DNA from: Rhizobium sp. WSM4643
Lineage (GTDB): Bacteria; Pseudomonadota; Alphaproteobacteria; Rhizobiales; Rhizobiaceae
Direction of reading: 5' to 3'
Length of the DNA: 64,000 nt
Assembly (NCBI RefSeq): GCF_025152745.1
Contig: NZ_CP104040.1
Location: forward strand, 4,785,501 to 4,849,500
This document shows, piece after piece, positions 9,161-18,472 of this stretch. A program made the position numbers and the translations under genes. Below the pieces are notes generated by a model. That model was not told where the DNA came from. It did not search any database and saw only the letters and a list, made by a program, of their open reading frames with translations. Every line of letters begins with the position of its first letter. Position 1 is the stretch's first letter.

Positions 9161-9799
9161 TCAGAACCAGAAAACCCCGTCCTCCAGCGCCGTGAACAGA
9201 CTGTCGACCCCGTAAGAGAGCTTGCGGTCAACGATGTGCAGATACTCGGTCCAGCCCGAAATATGCTGCAGTTCGACGGCGCCGTCGGAAATGCCGCGAA
9301 GGCCGATCAGCGGCAGCTTGTAGCCCTGGCAGGCCCGCAGTACCGCATAGGTCTCCATATCGACCATGTCGGCGTCGACGCCCGTATAGGCGGCGCCCGA
9401 GATGATGTTGCCGCCGGTGGAAAGGCTTGCTTCGGCAATGCCGGGAATGCGCAGCGGCAGCTCGAGCGTTGCCGGCAGGTCGAGAAAGGGTGTCTTGCCC
9501 TTTTCGAAGCCGAGCGGCGAGGCGTCCATGTCGCGGTAGGAAACCGAGGTCACCTGATAGATTTCGGTCTGCTCCAGTTTCGCCGAGCCGGCCGAGCCGA
9601 GGGACACGACGAGATCAGGCAGGTCGTCGGCTGCATCCAGCCGCGCCAATGTCTTGCTCAGCGCGATGGCAGCCTCGACCGGGCCGACGCCGGTCATCAA
9701 AGGTTCGATGCGCGAACGCAGGAAGGGACCGTATTCGGCCTCCGCCGCCATGACGAAAAGGATGGATTTCCCCGCGACCGATTTCAGTTCGAACTTCAT
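9161..9799 (-). CDS. mtnN: 5'-methylthioadenosine/S-adenosylhomocysteine nucleosidase family
   Basis: 212 aa. Hydrolyses the N-glycosidic bond of MTA or SAH to free adenine in SAM by-product recycling. Family features include MAAEAEYG near the N-terminus, TGVGPVEAAIAL, the central VSLGSAGS, and the late VDMETYAVLRACQ with substrate-binding Glu, followed by LIGLRGISDGA with the Asp of the active site. Its ATG overlaps the stop of the upstream thioesterase gene (ATGA, 4 bp), so the two are coupled. The exact nucleoside preference is not visible. Confidence 0.88.
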   Translation of the reverse strand: MKFELKSVAGKSILFVMAAEAEYGPFLRSRIEPLMTGVGPVEAAIALSKTLARLDAADDLPDLVVSLGSAGSAKLEQTEIYQVTSVSYRDMDASPLGFEKGKTPFLDLPATLELPLRIPGIAEASLSTGGNIISGAAYTGVDADMVDMETYAVLRACQGYKLPLIGLRGISDGAVELQHISGWTEYLHIVDRKLSYGVDSLFTALEDGVFWF

Positions 9800-10245
9800 C
9801 CCGTAATGCCCTCTCTACCGCGGATCACCATCATCGTTCCGGTCATGGAGGCGATGAGTTTCGCCGGCCCGTCGCTGATCGCGTAGCCTCGTCCGTCGGC
9901 GACGATGATGGTGGAGCCGGGTTTGGTGATTTCCCCGCGAAACAGGAAACGATCGCCACGCCCCGGCGACATGAGATTGACCTTGAACTCGATCGTCAGG
10001 ATCGAGGCTTCCGGGTCGATGACGCTGTAGGCGGCAAAGCCGCAGGCCGAATCGAGCGCTGCGGAAATGATGCCCGCGTGCAGGATGCCGTGCTGCTGTG
10101 TCAGTTTGACGTCGAAGGCAAGCTCGATCTCGACGACGCCGTGCTCGACGCGCGTCAGCTCCGCGCCGATTGTCTCCATCGCCGCCTGCCGCGCAAAATT
10201 ACGGCGGATTCGCGCGCGGAAATCGCCCCTGTCAGTCTCGCTCAT
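9796..10245 (-). CDS. PaaI-type hotdog-fold thioesterase
   Basis: 149 aa. PaaI/YdiI-like acyl-CoA thioesterase: QQHGILHAGIISAALDSACGFAA contains the hotdog helix with the HGG-like HAG motif and catalytic acidic residue, followed by the beta-strand pattern ILTIEFKVNLMSPGRGDRFLFRGEI. The start ATG at 10245 gives MSETDRGDFRARIRR; the frame stays open upstream but that extension is antisense to the DUF2252 gene and not protein-like. It is first in a two-gene unit with the nucleosidase, with no obvious metabolic link. Confidence 0.88.
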   Translation of the reverse strand: MSETDRGDFRARIRRNFARQAAMETIGAELTRVEHGVVEIELAFDVKLTQQHGILHAGIISAALDSACGFAAYSVIDPEASILTIEFKVNLMSPGRGDRFLFRGEITKPGSTIIVADGRGYAISDGPAKLIASMTGTMMVIRGREGITG

Positions 10246-10512
10246 GTCTGCCCCTCTTACAGCCGCGAAAGTGGCATGGCGCGCCGCATTCGACAAGCTG
10301 GACATTGCTGAAATCGGTCCGGGCGCCGATGGAAACCCAGGACCGTGTCGCCGGGGCAACCTTTCACCTTTCCGTCGCCGTGCAAGCCGGTACAGCTGGC
10401 CAATACCGCTGGCCAGTACCGCTCGACTATGGCCTCCCGATGCGAAGACGATTGCAGCTTCGCGCGGTGTGCGTATTCTCCGCATCGGGTCGCGAAATGA
10501 TGGAGCGCCAGC

Positions 10513-11589
10513 ATGACGACGATATCGCAATCGGTCCGGAATTTCGAGACCTGGCTGGCCGGCGAACTCGGCGACGATCTCGTCAAGGACGATCTCAGGG
10601 AGAAGCACGAGAAGATGCGAAGCGGCGATTTCGTCTTCCTGCGCGCCACCTATTGGCGCTGGTGCGAGATCATCCTCGATATCTGTCCGGAACTCACAGG
10701 CGCGCCCGAGGTGCTGGCGATCGGCGATACGCATCTGGAGAATTTCGGCACCTGGCGCGATATCGAGGGCCGGCTCGTCTGGGGCGTCAATGATTTCGAC
10801 GACGCGGCGGTGATGCCCTATGCATTTGATCTCGTTCGGCTTGCGGCAAGCGCCGTCTTGGCGCGCGGTGACGACGGTCCCTCGGTTCGCATGATCGGCG
10901 AGCTGATCCTCAGCGGCTATCGCAGGGGCCTTGAAAATCCGCTGCCCGTCATCCTCGAGCGCGACCACAAATGGCTGCGCAAGGCGTTGATGCTGCCGAA
11001 TTCCGGACGCAGGGAATTCTGGGAGAAATACGAAATGTTGCGTCCCGGCAGCAAGCCGCCGCCACCAGCCTACGCCAAGGCGCTCGCCGCCGCGCTGCCG
11101 TCCGGGGCGGGGCCCTTCGTGCCAAAGCCGCGCAGCGGCGGCACCGGCAGTCTCGGCCGGCCGCGTTTCGTCGTCTATGCCGAATGGCAGGGCGGGCCGG
11201 TGCTGCGTGAGGCAAAGGCGCTGCTGCCGTCGGCCTGGTCGCTTCGCCACAGGCCACAGGACGTGGCGATCCACGCAAGCGAGATCGCCAATGGGCGGGC
11301 GCGCTCAGCCGATCCGCACTACCGGGTTTCCGGCCGCATCCTCGTGCGCCGGCTCTCGCCGAACAGCTGCAAGATCGAAATCGACCGGCGTCCCGAGATC
11401 CTGCTTTCGCCGACGATGCTGGAACTGATGGGCTTCGAGATCGCCAATTGCCATTCCGACGATGCGGCAGCGGTTGCAGCGATCCTGAAGGATCTGGCGG
11501 TGCGGGGAAACGAATGGCTGCACGAGGCGGCAAGAGCCGCGGCATCGAGCGTCAGCGCCGAGCAGAAAGCCTATTCGCGTTCAGGCTAG
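10513..11589 (+). CDS. DUF2252 family protein
   Basis: 358 aa. The family is uncharacterised but resembles kinase-like phosphotransferases: VLAIGDTHLENFGTWRD, followed by WGVNDFDDAAVMPYAFDLVRLAAS, is the conserved core, similar to HxxxxN and D motifs of aminoglycoside-phosphotransferase folds. It is divergent from the thioesterase. The TAG stop lies inside a palindromic repeat (11586-11628) whose T-rich flank can serve as terminator. Substrate and role are unknown. Confidence 0.85.
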   Translation: MTTISQSVRNFETWLAGELGDDLVKDDLREKHEKMRSGDFVFLRATYWRWCEIILDICPELTGAPEVLAIGDTHLENFGTWRDIEGRLVWGVNDFDDAAVMPYAFDLVRLAASAVLARGDDGPSVRMIGELILSGYRRGLENPLPVILERDHKWLRKALMLPNSGRREFWEKYEMLRPGSKPPPPAYAKALAAALPSGAGPFVPKPRSGGTGSLGRPRFVVYAEWQGGPVLREAKALLPSAWSLRHRPQDVAIHASEIANGRARSADPHYRVSGRILVRRLSPNSCKIEIDRRPEILLSPTMLELMGFEIANCHSDDAAAVAAILKDLAVRGNEWLHEAARAAASSVSAEQKAYSRSG

Positions 11590-11690
11590 AGCGGTTCAGC
11601 TTTTAACGGAAGCGCAGGACCGCTCTAGCCTTTTGTTTTTACGCAATTCCGGACGGAAAACCGCTTCACACTTTTCCTGGAATTGCTCTG
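11586..11690. repeat. RIME-like mosaic palindromic repeat, copy 1
   Basis: Two adjacent stem-loops: CTAGAGCGGT / ACCGCTCTAG (11586-11628), followed by CCTTTTGTTTTT, and GCAATTCC / GGAATTGC (11643-11686), with AAAACCGCTTCACACTTTT between. It contains the DUF2252 stop codon and separates convergent genes. The inner AACCGCTTCACACTTT motif recurs, in direct or inverted form, in the copies at 32459, 54471 and 62697. Confidence 0.75.
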
Positions 11691-11707
11691 AAGCTCTGCT
11701 TCCGTGA

Positions 11708-12787
11708 TCAGATCCGCACGATGTGCTGATCCCAGGCGACGTCGCTGCGGGTCGACAGGAAATCGCCGTCATAGGAGGAGACGGCAAAGCCGCTCTTTGC
11801 CGGCGCGATGCCCGCTGCATCCGGAATGGTCGCTTCGGCCAGCACCTTGCCCGTCCTTGCGTCGATCGTCACCGAGGCGCCGCCCTTCGGGGAGGTGATG
11901 CCGACGAGGCCTTCGCTGCGATTGACGGCGATCGCTCCGACGTAATTGGCTAGCCGGCGCGTCGTCTCCTCCGGCAGGTCGATGAAGGAGAGATTCTCGC
12001 CCTTGGCGAAATGGCCGACAAGCGGCGGCAAATCCTTGCGGTGACCTTCATACTGGCAGGCGAACCAGATGCGGCCCTCGCCGTCGAGATCGACGTGGCG
12101 GGTGGAGAGTTCCGCCCATTCCGCCGGCAGCACATGTTTCTCGACCAGCGCCCCGGTCGCCGCATCGATCAGCGCCAGCGACGGCTGCATCTCGCCGAGA
12201 TTGAGCTTGGTGCGGCCGAAATCCGGATGCGTCTCGATGCCGCCATTGGCGACGACGAGAAGGCGTCCGTCTTCGGAAACCGTCATGTCGTGCGGACCGA
12301 TGCCGTAAGTCTCGAATTCGCCGATGCGGGTGAAGCGGTCGGTGGCGTCGTAGAGACCGATCATGCCGCGATTGCCGTCGAAGTCGTTCTCGCTGGCATA
12401 GAGCAGACGACCATCGGGAGAGAAAGCGCCATGACCGTAGAAATGCCGGCCCTCTGGCGAACTGATGGCGACCGGCTCGCCCTTGTTCCGGGGATCGAAG
12501 ATCATCGCAAAGGTGCCCGGCCGGCGCGCGAAGGCGACCGTCTTGCCGGTGCTGGCGCTGAAGGCCATACCGTGGGCGCGGGCGGGAAGCATCATCTGAT
12601 CGACGATCTCGCCGCGCTCGGTCACGGTCGCAATGGCAAAGGAGCCGTCGGCTGCCCGAATGCCCGAGGCATAGACCGCATCAGTCTGCTCCAGCGCCAT
12701 CAGCGACCTTGGCGTCAAGGTGGCAAGGAAGCCGAGGCCGGCCGCCTTGACGAAGCTGCGTCGGTTGATTGCGGCACTTCGCATCAT
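11708..12787 (-). CDS. DUF1513 family periplasmic protein, Tat-exported
   Basis: 359 aa from the ATG at 12787, which has GGAGA 8 bp upstream; a longer frame to 12844 would overlap the preceding gene. The N-terminus carries a twin-arginine signal, NRRSFVKAAGLGFLATL, so it is exported folded. The remainder has repeated short blades (HGMAFSASTGKTVAFARRPG, GHGAFSPDGRLLYASEND, GPHDMTVSEDGRLLVVANGG), suggesting a beta-propeller. It is last of four genes with two imelysins and a di-heme oxidoreductase, a grouping seen in Pseudomonas (PA4370-PA4373, recalled) and associated with iron limitation. Molecular function unknown. Confidence 0.88.
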   Translation of the reverse strand: MMRSAAINRRSFVKAAGLGFLATLTPRSLMALEQTDAVYASGIRAADGSFAIATVTERGEIVDQMMLPARAHGMAFSASTGKTVAFARRPGTFAMIFDPRNKGEPVAISSPEGRHFYGHGAFSPDGRLLYASENDFDGNRGMIGLYDATDRFTRIGEFETYGIGPHDMTVSEDGRLLVVANGGIETHPDFGRTKLNLGEMQPSLALIDAATGALVEKHVLPAEWAELSTRHVDLDGEGRIWFACQYEGHRKDLPPLVGHFAKGENLSFIDLPEETTRRLANYVGAIAVNRSEGLVGITSPKGGASVTIDARTGKVLAEATIPDAAGIAPAKSGFAVSSYDGDFLSTRSDVAWDQHIVRI

Positions 12788-12791
12788 CGTC

Positions 12792-13892
12792 TCAATCTCC
12801 GTCCGAAAAGGAAAAGCCGGCCGAAAGGCCGATCGCTGCGCCATATTCGTCGCTGATCCGGGTGATCAGGTTGCGGCTGTCGGCAAGCAGCGTATCGAGC
12901 TTGGCCTTCTCTGCATCGCCGGTGGCGACGTCGATGTCGGGATTGAGCTTCGGTACGCTGTCGAGCAGCGATTTGAAGTCCTCGTCGATCGAGGCGGCAA
13001 TCGGTTGCTTGTCCGGCGGCAGAAGCTCGGCCATGCCGGCCTTCTGCCAGAGCGTGCGCAGGCCTTCGAGATTGGCGGCCATCGATTTCCAGGTATTCTT
13101 GGAGCGCCAGTAGATCGCCATGCGCGGCCGTGGCGCAGCGTCCTTGCCCTTGTAGAACTGCTCCAGCCGCTGGTCGCGGACATTCTCCGCACCATGGACG
13201 AGAATGCCGAGCAGCGCCGTCACTGCTTCCTTGTTGTCCATGAAATCGTTGCTCTGCGGGCCTGTATGTTTCCAGCTCGCCTGCACGCCGTCGGGCTTTT
13301 CCCAGGCGGCGACGACTTCGCCGGCTTCACGCTGGATATTGCCGGCGACCGCCTGGCCGTAAAGGCAGCGGAAGCCGTTTTTCTGCCCGACGAGATCGTT
13401 GGAGCCATTGCCGTAGAGCACGTATTCCAGCGCCGTCAGGCCTTGCAGCGCAACACTCTTGCCGGCGATCGCATCGACCGTCGCATCCTTCGGATCGGCC
13501 TTGGCAATCAGCGCCTGCACCTGCTTGAGGCCGACGCCCTTGCGGTCGGGATAAAACAGGATGTGCTCGAAGAGATTGTCCTGGATAACCGGTCCGGTCT
13601 GGACGATTTCGATGATCGACCAGTAGCGGATTGTATCGTCGAAGGCCGATTTCGCCTTGTCGAGCGTCTGCTGCGTGCCGTCGCTGCAAAGATCCTTCAT
13701 CGCCGTCGTCAGCCGGGCGGCCGATTGCTGCATGTTGCGATAGCCGGGACGGATCACCTCGTCGACGGCGCGCTGCATGACGGCGGGAACGGCATCCTCG
13801 TTCAGCCCTGCCGGGGGAGCTACGGTCTGGGCGGCTGCTGATGTGGCGAGGCCGATCAGAGGAAGGCAGAGCAGGGGGTGCCAAAGGCGCAT
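12792..13892 (-). CDS. Imelysin-family periplasmic protein
   Basis: 366 aa. Signal peptide MRLWHPLLCLPLIGLATSAAA then mature Q. The body is the helical imelysin (peptidase M75-like) fold; members are iron-associated surface or periplasmic proteins and proteolysis is doubtful. The family GxHxxE motif appears as GLTALE, with Thr replacing His, whereas the second imelysin of this operon (15478-16755) keeps the His. The ATG at 13892 shares one base with the stop of the upstream gene (TGATG), with GGAG 8 bp before it, so translation is coupled. Confidence 0.88.
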   Translation of the reverse strand: MRLWHPLLCLPLIGLATSAAAQTVAPPAGLNEDAVPAVMQRAVDEVIRPGYRNMQQSAARLTTAMKDLCSDGTQQTLDKAKSAFDDTIRYWSIIEIVQTGPVIQDNLFEHILFYPDRKGVGLKQVQALIAKADPKDATVDAIAGKSVALQGLTALEYVLYGNGSNDLVGQKNGFRCLYGQAVAGNIQREAGEVVAAWEKPDGVQASWKHTGPQSNDFMDNKEAVTALLGILVHGAENVRDQRLEQFYKGKDAAPRPRMAIYWRSKNTWKSMAANLEGLRTLWQKAGMAELLPPDKQPIAASIDEDFKSLLDSVPKLNPDIDVATGDAEKAKLDTLLADSRNLITRISDEYGAAIGLSAGFSFSDGD

Positions 13893-15430
13893 CAAAGTGA
13901 CTCCAGGAATGTAATCAGGGCCGCCCTGTCGTCTTTCGGCAGGGAGGAGAAAGCGTTGCGGGCCTTTTCAGCTTCACCGCCATGCCAAAGGATCGCTTCG
14001 GTGAGGCTCCGCGCACGGCCGTCATGCAGGAAAAAGCTGTGTCCGCTGACAGTCCGGGTCAGTCCTATACCCCATAGTGGCGGCGTGCGCCATTCACGTC
14101 CGCTTGCAAGGCCGACCTGCTGCCCGTCGGCAAGGCCGTCGCCCATGTCGTGCAGAAGAAAGTCGGAATAGGGCCAGATCAGCTGGAAGGACTGTGCTTT
14201 TTCAGGCGTATCCCGCCGGGTGACGAATTTCGGCACATGACAGGAAATGCAGCCGCTTTCGTAGAAGATCCGCTTGCCCCGCAGCGTCTCGGCGAAGCTT
14301 GCCTTGCGCCGTGCCGGAACGGCGAGATTTTCGGAATAGAAGGTGACGAGGTCGAGAATGGGACCTGGCGCTTCTTCTGCGCCCAGCCGTTTCTGCACGC
14401 CGGTCGGCATATCAAGGCATTTCTCTTCGGCCTTGGTGCAATCGCCCTGCGCATCCGGGTGATCGGGCGTCGAGATACCGATATCATTGGCGAAGGCATC
14501 GGCACTCTGGTCTCGCACCGTGGCGTTCTGCGCCTTCCAGCCGAATCGGCCGAGGACGATCTTGCCGCTGCGGCGGTCGCGCACAACCGCAGCCTTCCCC
14601 GAAATGCCGTCGCCATCGGCATCGTCCGGATCGGCATGGGCGAGGATATCGGCTTCGGGAATGGCCTCGATCAGTCCGAGGCCGATCATCGCCGAGGCGA
14701 CACGCGGCGAAATCGTCGTCGCGGGATCGAGCGGTCCATAGGCGGGATTGACAACCGCATAGCTCGGCCGGCGCAGCGAGGCGATCTCGCCGTCGACGAG
14801 CGTCACCCTCTCTTCGCGGTAGCTGATCGCCATCTTCCCCTCGGCAGCAAGGCCGGGAACGGCGAGGTCCTGCAACTGATGGCCGTAGACCGGATCGGGA
14901 AAATTGACGACATCAGCACGCGCAACCGCCTTTTCTTCCTCCGGCGTCCTGGCCGCACGGGAAAGCCGCAGCAACATCGAGGTGGCGCTCGGGCCTCCCT
15001 CCGGCGGCCTGCCGCGGCCATCATTGACATGGCAGCTCATGCAGGAGCGGGCGTTGAACAGCGGCCCGAGACCATCGGAGGCCTGCGTCGAGGACGGAGC
15101 GGACACCCAGAGCTTGCGGAAGAGCGCGTTGCCGAGCTTGAAATTCTGCTCTTCCTCGAAGGGGATATTGGCCGAAATATGCGAGAAGCTGTCCTCGGTG
15201 ACAGGGTCGATCGAGGTCGTCGCCCCTGCCTGCATGGCCTCGTATTGTTCGGCCTTGGAAAAATCCACCGTCGGCCGGGTGACGTCGGCGACGCGTTGCA
15301 GATCGGCTTCGGAAAGGTCGGTACGTTTCGTCGGCAGATCGAAACCGGCGGCGATGCTGACGGAATAACCGGCAAGTGTGGCGCAGAGCGCTGCGCTGGC
15401 GATCAATCGGCGGGCCGGGACATGCGACAT
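13892..15430 (-). CDS. Di-heme oxidoreductase (DHOR, thiol-oxidoreductase-like)
   Basis: 512 aa. An N-terminal signal (ARRLIASAALCATLAGYSVSIAA) sends it to the periplasm. Two c-type heme sites are visible: CMSCH at 130-134 and CISCH at 394-398. A segment near 270, DPDDADGDGISGKA, looks like a calcium-binding loop as in cytochrome c peroxidases. Annotated relatives are called thiol oxidoreductases, but the biochemical reaction is not established. Placed between two imelysin genes, it may perform redox chemistry on iron during periplasmic uptake; that is inference. Confidence 0.88.
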   Translation of the reverse strand: MSHVPARRLIASAALCATLAGYSVSIAAGFDLPTKRTDLSEADLQRVADVTRPTVDFSKAEQYEAMQAGATTSIDPVTEDSFSHISANIPFEEEQNFKLGNALFRKLWVSAPSSTQASDGLGPLFNARSCMSCHVNDGRGRPPEGGPSATSMLLRLSRAARTPEEEKAVARADVVNFPDPVYGHQLQDLAVPGLAAEGKMAISYREERVTLVDGEIASLRRPSYAVVNPAYGPLDPATTISPRVASAMIGLGLIEAIPEADILAHADPDDADGDGISGKAAVVRDRRSGKIVLGRFGWKAQNATVRDQSADAFANDIGISTPDHPDAQGDCTKAEEKCLDMPTGVQKRLGAEEAPGPILDLVTFYSENLAVPARRKASFAETLRGKRIFYESGCISCHVPKFVTRRDTPEKAQSFQLIWPYSDFLLHDMGDGLADGQQVGLASGREWRTPPLWGIGLTRTVSGHSFFLHDGRARSLTEAILWHGGEAEKARNAFSSLPKDDRAALITFLESL

Positions 15431-15477
15431 TTCAGGGTCCGGGCCGCCCCGGCTTTCGAAGCGGCCCGCCTTTTTGC

Positions 15478-16755
15478 TTATTTGAAGACGGCGTTAGGAT
15501 TATCCAAGCTGTCGGAACCTTCAAGCTGAACCGTGCCGAGATCGAGTGCGGCAATGACGCGCTGCACCGATTTCGTCTGGTCGATCAGGCCGTCGATGGC
15601 GGCCTGGACGACGGCGTTGCCGTCCTTGTTGCCCTCGCCGATCATCTGGTCGTACTTCTCGACGGTCTCGCCGCGCTTTGCCATGGCATTCATCGCATCG
15701 AGCGTCTTGTTGAGCTTGCCTTCCACTTCGGCATCGAGCGCCTTGTCCTTGGCGGCCACCAGATCGTGCAGCGACGGGCCGCTGAGCTTGGTGCCGTCGG
15801 CGCGGGTATAGTTGCCGGTGTAGGCAGCAGCGATGCCGATCGCGTCGTTGAGATGCGAGTTGTAGGTGTTGTCCGAGAAGCAATCATGTTCTTCTTCCGG
15901 ATCGTGCAGCAAGAGGCCGAGCTTCATGCGCTCGCCGGCAAGCTCGCCGTAGGAAAGCGAACCCATGCCCGTCAGAATCGCCACGAGGCCGGCCTTCGGA
16001 TCGGCTTCGATGTTCTTGGTCGCCGCACCGTCCGGCGTCCAGTTGTCGGTCATTTCCTGCAGGTCGGAAACCAGCAGGGTGGAGGCGGACTTCAGATATT
16101 CGGCGCGCCGGTCGCAATTGCCGTGCGTGCAATTCTTGAGGTCGTAATCGGTTGCCGGGCGGTCGCCGGCGCCAGGGCCCGTGCCGTTCAGATCCTGTCC
16201 CCAGAGCAGGAATTCGATGGCGTGGTAGCCGGTCGCGACATTGGCTTCGATGCCGCCGGCCTCGGCCAGCGTGCCGGAGAGGAATTCCGGCGTCAGCTTG
16301 GAGGCGTCGACATCCTTGCCGTCGATCTTGATCGTCTTGTTGGCAATGACATTGGCCACATAGAGAGAATTTTCGTCGCTCTCGGTGCCGTAGGAGGCAT
16401 CGACATAGTCGACCAGGCCTTCATCGAGCGGCCATGCATTGACCCTGCCTTCCCAGTCGTCGACAATCGGATTGCCGAAGCGATAGACTTCCGTCTGCTG
16501 GTAGGGAACGCGCGCCTTGATCCATGCCTCCCGGGCGGCCTTGAGCGTCGCATCGGTCGGCGCCTTCAGAAAGGCGTCGATCGCAGCGTCGAGCGCCTTG
16601 GCCGTCGTCAGCGAGTCCTCGTATTTCGCATGCGCCACATCGGCATAGTGTTTCACCACGCTAGCGGCATCGGTCTCGGCATGCGCGGGAAGGGCGAGCA
16701 GGGCGGCGGGGGCGATCGCCAGCACGGCTGCACGGAATTTGCGGTTGAGCTTCAT
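15478..16755 (-). CDS. Imelysin-family protein with intact GxHxxE motif
   Basis: 425 aa. Signal peptide cleaved after LLALPAHA. GYHAIEFLLWGQDL near residue 185 is the conserved GxHxxE motif, and YRFGNPIVDDWEGRVNAWPLDEGLVDYVD is the conserved first-domain block of iron-regulated (IrpA-like) imelysins. It heads the four-gene unit, so its upstream region (16756-17038) should hold the operon promoter. Likely a periplasmic or membrane-anchored iron-binding protein; the old insulin-cleaving protease annotation is not supported by a protease motif beyond this. Confidence 0.9.
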   Translation of the reverse strand: MKLNRKFRAAVLAIAPAALLALPAHAETDAASVVKHYADVAHAKYEDSLTTAKALDAAIDAFLKAPTDATLKAAREAWIKARVPYQQTEVYRFGNPIVDDWEGRVNAWPLDEGLVDYVDASYGTESDENSLYVANVIANKTIKIDGKDVDASKLTPEFLSGTLAEAGGIEANVATGYHAIEFLLWGQDLNGTGPGAGDRPATDYDLKNCTHGNCDRRAEYLKSASTLLVSDLQEMTDNWTPDGAATKNIEADPKAGLVAILTGMGSLSYGELAGERMKLGLLLHDPEEEHDCFSDNTYNSHLNDAIGIAAAYTGNYTRADGTKLSGPSLHDLVAAKDKALDAEVEGKLNKTLDAMNAMAKRGETVEKYDQMIGEGNKDGNAVVQAAIDGLIDQTKSVQRVIAALDLGTVQLEGSDSLDNPNAVFK

Positions 16756-16795
16756 GATCCTCTCCTGTGACGGATTTTCCGTCTACGGCACCGGC

Positions 16796-16887
16796 CCGAA
16801 AATCGGAATCGATTTTCGGAAAGCGCGATGCGTCGATTCAAAGTGTTACAGCGTCCTTTGCGCGTCTGATAAGACGCGCGGCGCTGT
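16796..16887. repeat. Palindromic repeat upstream of the imelysin operon, copy 2
   Basis: A perfect 10-bp stem CCGAAAATCG / CGATTTTCGG (16796-16819) is followed by nested stems ACAGCG / CGCTGT and GCGCGTC / GACGCGC (16848-16887). Similar in build to the other RIME-like elements, though from a different subtype. It lies in the probable 5' untranslated region of the operon. The AT-rich stretch at about 16922-16965 beyond it may hold the promoter; I could not match a clear Irr or RirA box. Confidence 0.6.
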
Positions 16888-17038
16888 CATCGGGCTTCGT
16901 CTCTTCGCGCAAAAGCAAACTGGTGTCAAACACTCTAGTTTGGAATGATTTTAAGAATGGACAGGCGCGGCTAACCGGTCATTTTGAACGGCATTTGCTT
17001 GAAAAACCGGCAGCTGCGTATGCCTCCGCTAAACCGCG

Positions 17039-18328
17039 TCAACCCTTCCGCTGCATGCGGCAGAAGAAGAAGCCGTCGGTATCGGTGGAGGCGGGGGTCA
17101 AAGTCACCGACAGGCCGTCGGAAGAGTGCGGACGCGGGGCGTCCTTGCCGAAGAGCTGATCCCAGGCAGGCAGGGCACTGACGATCTGAAAATCAGGATT
17201 GTCAGCCGTGAAGCGGCGCGCCTGTTCCTCGTTTTCCTGAGGCAGGACCGAGCAGGTCACATAGATCAGGTCGCCGCCTGATTTGACGAAGCTGCTCGCC
17301 TGCGCCAGCGCGTCCTGCTGCTGGGCGGTGCGCTCGTCGAGGTTCTTCGCCGTCAGCCGCCACTTCGTATCGGGGCGGCGGCGCCACGTGCCGGTGCCGG
17401 TGCAGGGTGCGTCGACCAGCACCTTGTCGCAGCGTCCGGCAAGGCCGGAGAGCGCCCTGGCGTCGTCATGCACCTGGACATTGCGTGTGCCCGCCCGCTT
17501 CAGCCGCTCGATGATCGGCGCCAGCCGTTTGCGGTCGGCGTCATAGGCGTGAACCTGTCCCTTGTTCTGCATGGCCGCCGCCATGGCGAGCGTCTTGCCG
17601 CCGCCGCCGGCGCAATAGTCGAGAACCTGTTCGCCGTCGTGGGCGAGCACTAGGTCGGCGACGATCTGCGATCCCTCGTCCTGAACTTCGAACCAGCCTT
17701 TCTGGAACGATAGCTCGGCTGTCACGTTGGGAAGACGCGAGGCGCCTTCGCCGGCGGCAATCCGGATGCCGTGGCGGGCGATCTTCGCTGCATGCGCGTT
17801 GGCTCTTTCGAGCGCCTTGACGACCTTGTCGCGGGAGGCTTTGAGCAGGTTGGCGCGCAGATCGAGCGTCGGGCGCGCTGCGAGTGCCTGTGCCTCGGCG
17901 AGCCAGCCGGCGCCGAAGGCCCGCTCGAAGGAGGGTTGGACCCATTCGGGAATATCGCCGCGGATATGCGGCGGCGCATCGTCGAGCGAGCGGCTTTGAA
18001 AGGCCGAGACGGCGTCGGCTGAAAGCGGCGCCGGCGCGAACTTGTCATCTGCCAGCTCAGTGGCAAGACTGTCTGGCGTGAAACCCCATTGGCGGAACAT
18101 GACGGCATGGGCAATGGCCGCGGCACTCTCGTCATCCATCAGCCAGGCGTGGGAAAGCCGCATGCGCAGTGCGTCATAGACGATGTTGCCGATCGCTGCA
18201 CGATCGCCGGAGCCGGCGAAGCGGTGCGCGAGGCCCCAGTCCTTCAGCGCGTCGGCGACGGGCCGCTTGCGGGCATCGATGTCCGCGAGCACAGAAATCG
18301 CCCCTTCGAGGCGGCCGCCCAGACGCAT
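17039..18328 (-). CDS. RsmB/NOP2-family RNA (cytosine-5)-methyltransferase
   Basis: 429 aa. SAM-dependent m5C methyltransferase of rRNA. Motifs: SAM loop VLDYCAGGGGKTLAMAA, motif IV DAPCTGTGTWRRRPD, and motif VI TCSVLPQENEEQ with the two catalytic cysteines of this class. The N-terminal part (residues about 15-150) resembles the NusB-like RNA-binding extension of RsmB. Probable target is the small-subunit rRNA, but the family has several paralogues in alphaproteobacteria, so I give no symbol. Confidence 0.9.
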   Translation of the reverse strand: MRLGGRLEGAISVLADIDARKRPVADALKDWGLAHRFAGSGDRAAIGNIVYDALRMRLSHAWLMDDESAAAIAHAVMFRQWGFTPDSLATELADDKFAPAPLSADAVSAFQSRSLDDAPPHIRGDIPEWVQPSFERAFGAGWLAEAQALAARPTLDLRANLLKASRDKVVKALERANAHAAKIARHGIRIAAGEGASRLPNVTAELSFQKGWFEVQDEGSQIVADLVLAHDGEQVLDYCAGGGGKTLAMAAAMQNKGQVHAYDADRKRLAPIIERLKRAGTRNVQVHDDARALSGLAGRCDKVLVDAPCTGTGTWRRRPDTKWRLTAKNLDERTAQQQDALAQASSFVKSGGDLIYVTCSVLPQENEEQARRFTADNPDFQIVSALPAWDQLFGKDAPRPHSSDGLSVTLTPASTDTDGFFFCRMQRKG

Positions 18329-18472
18329 TCACATGTCTCCTGTTGCCGTGGCGTGGGAACGACCAGCGCAAACGTGAGTGTCACGCAGTCAATTGTTCAC
18401 AAGTCTCAACCGCGTGGTAACCGCGATTGACGGCAAGAGCAAGCGCCGCTTCCGGCGCAGTCAGTGCTGGCC

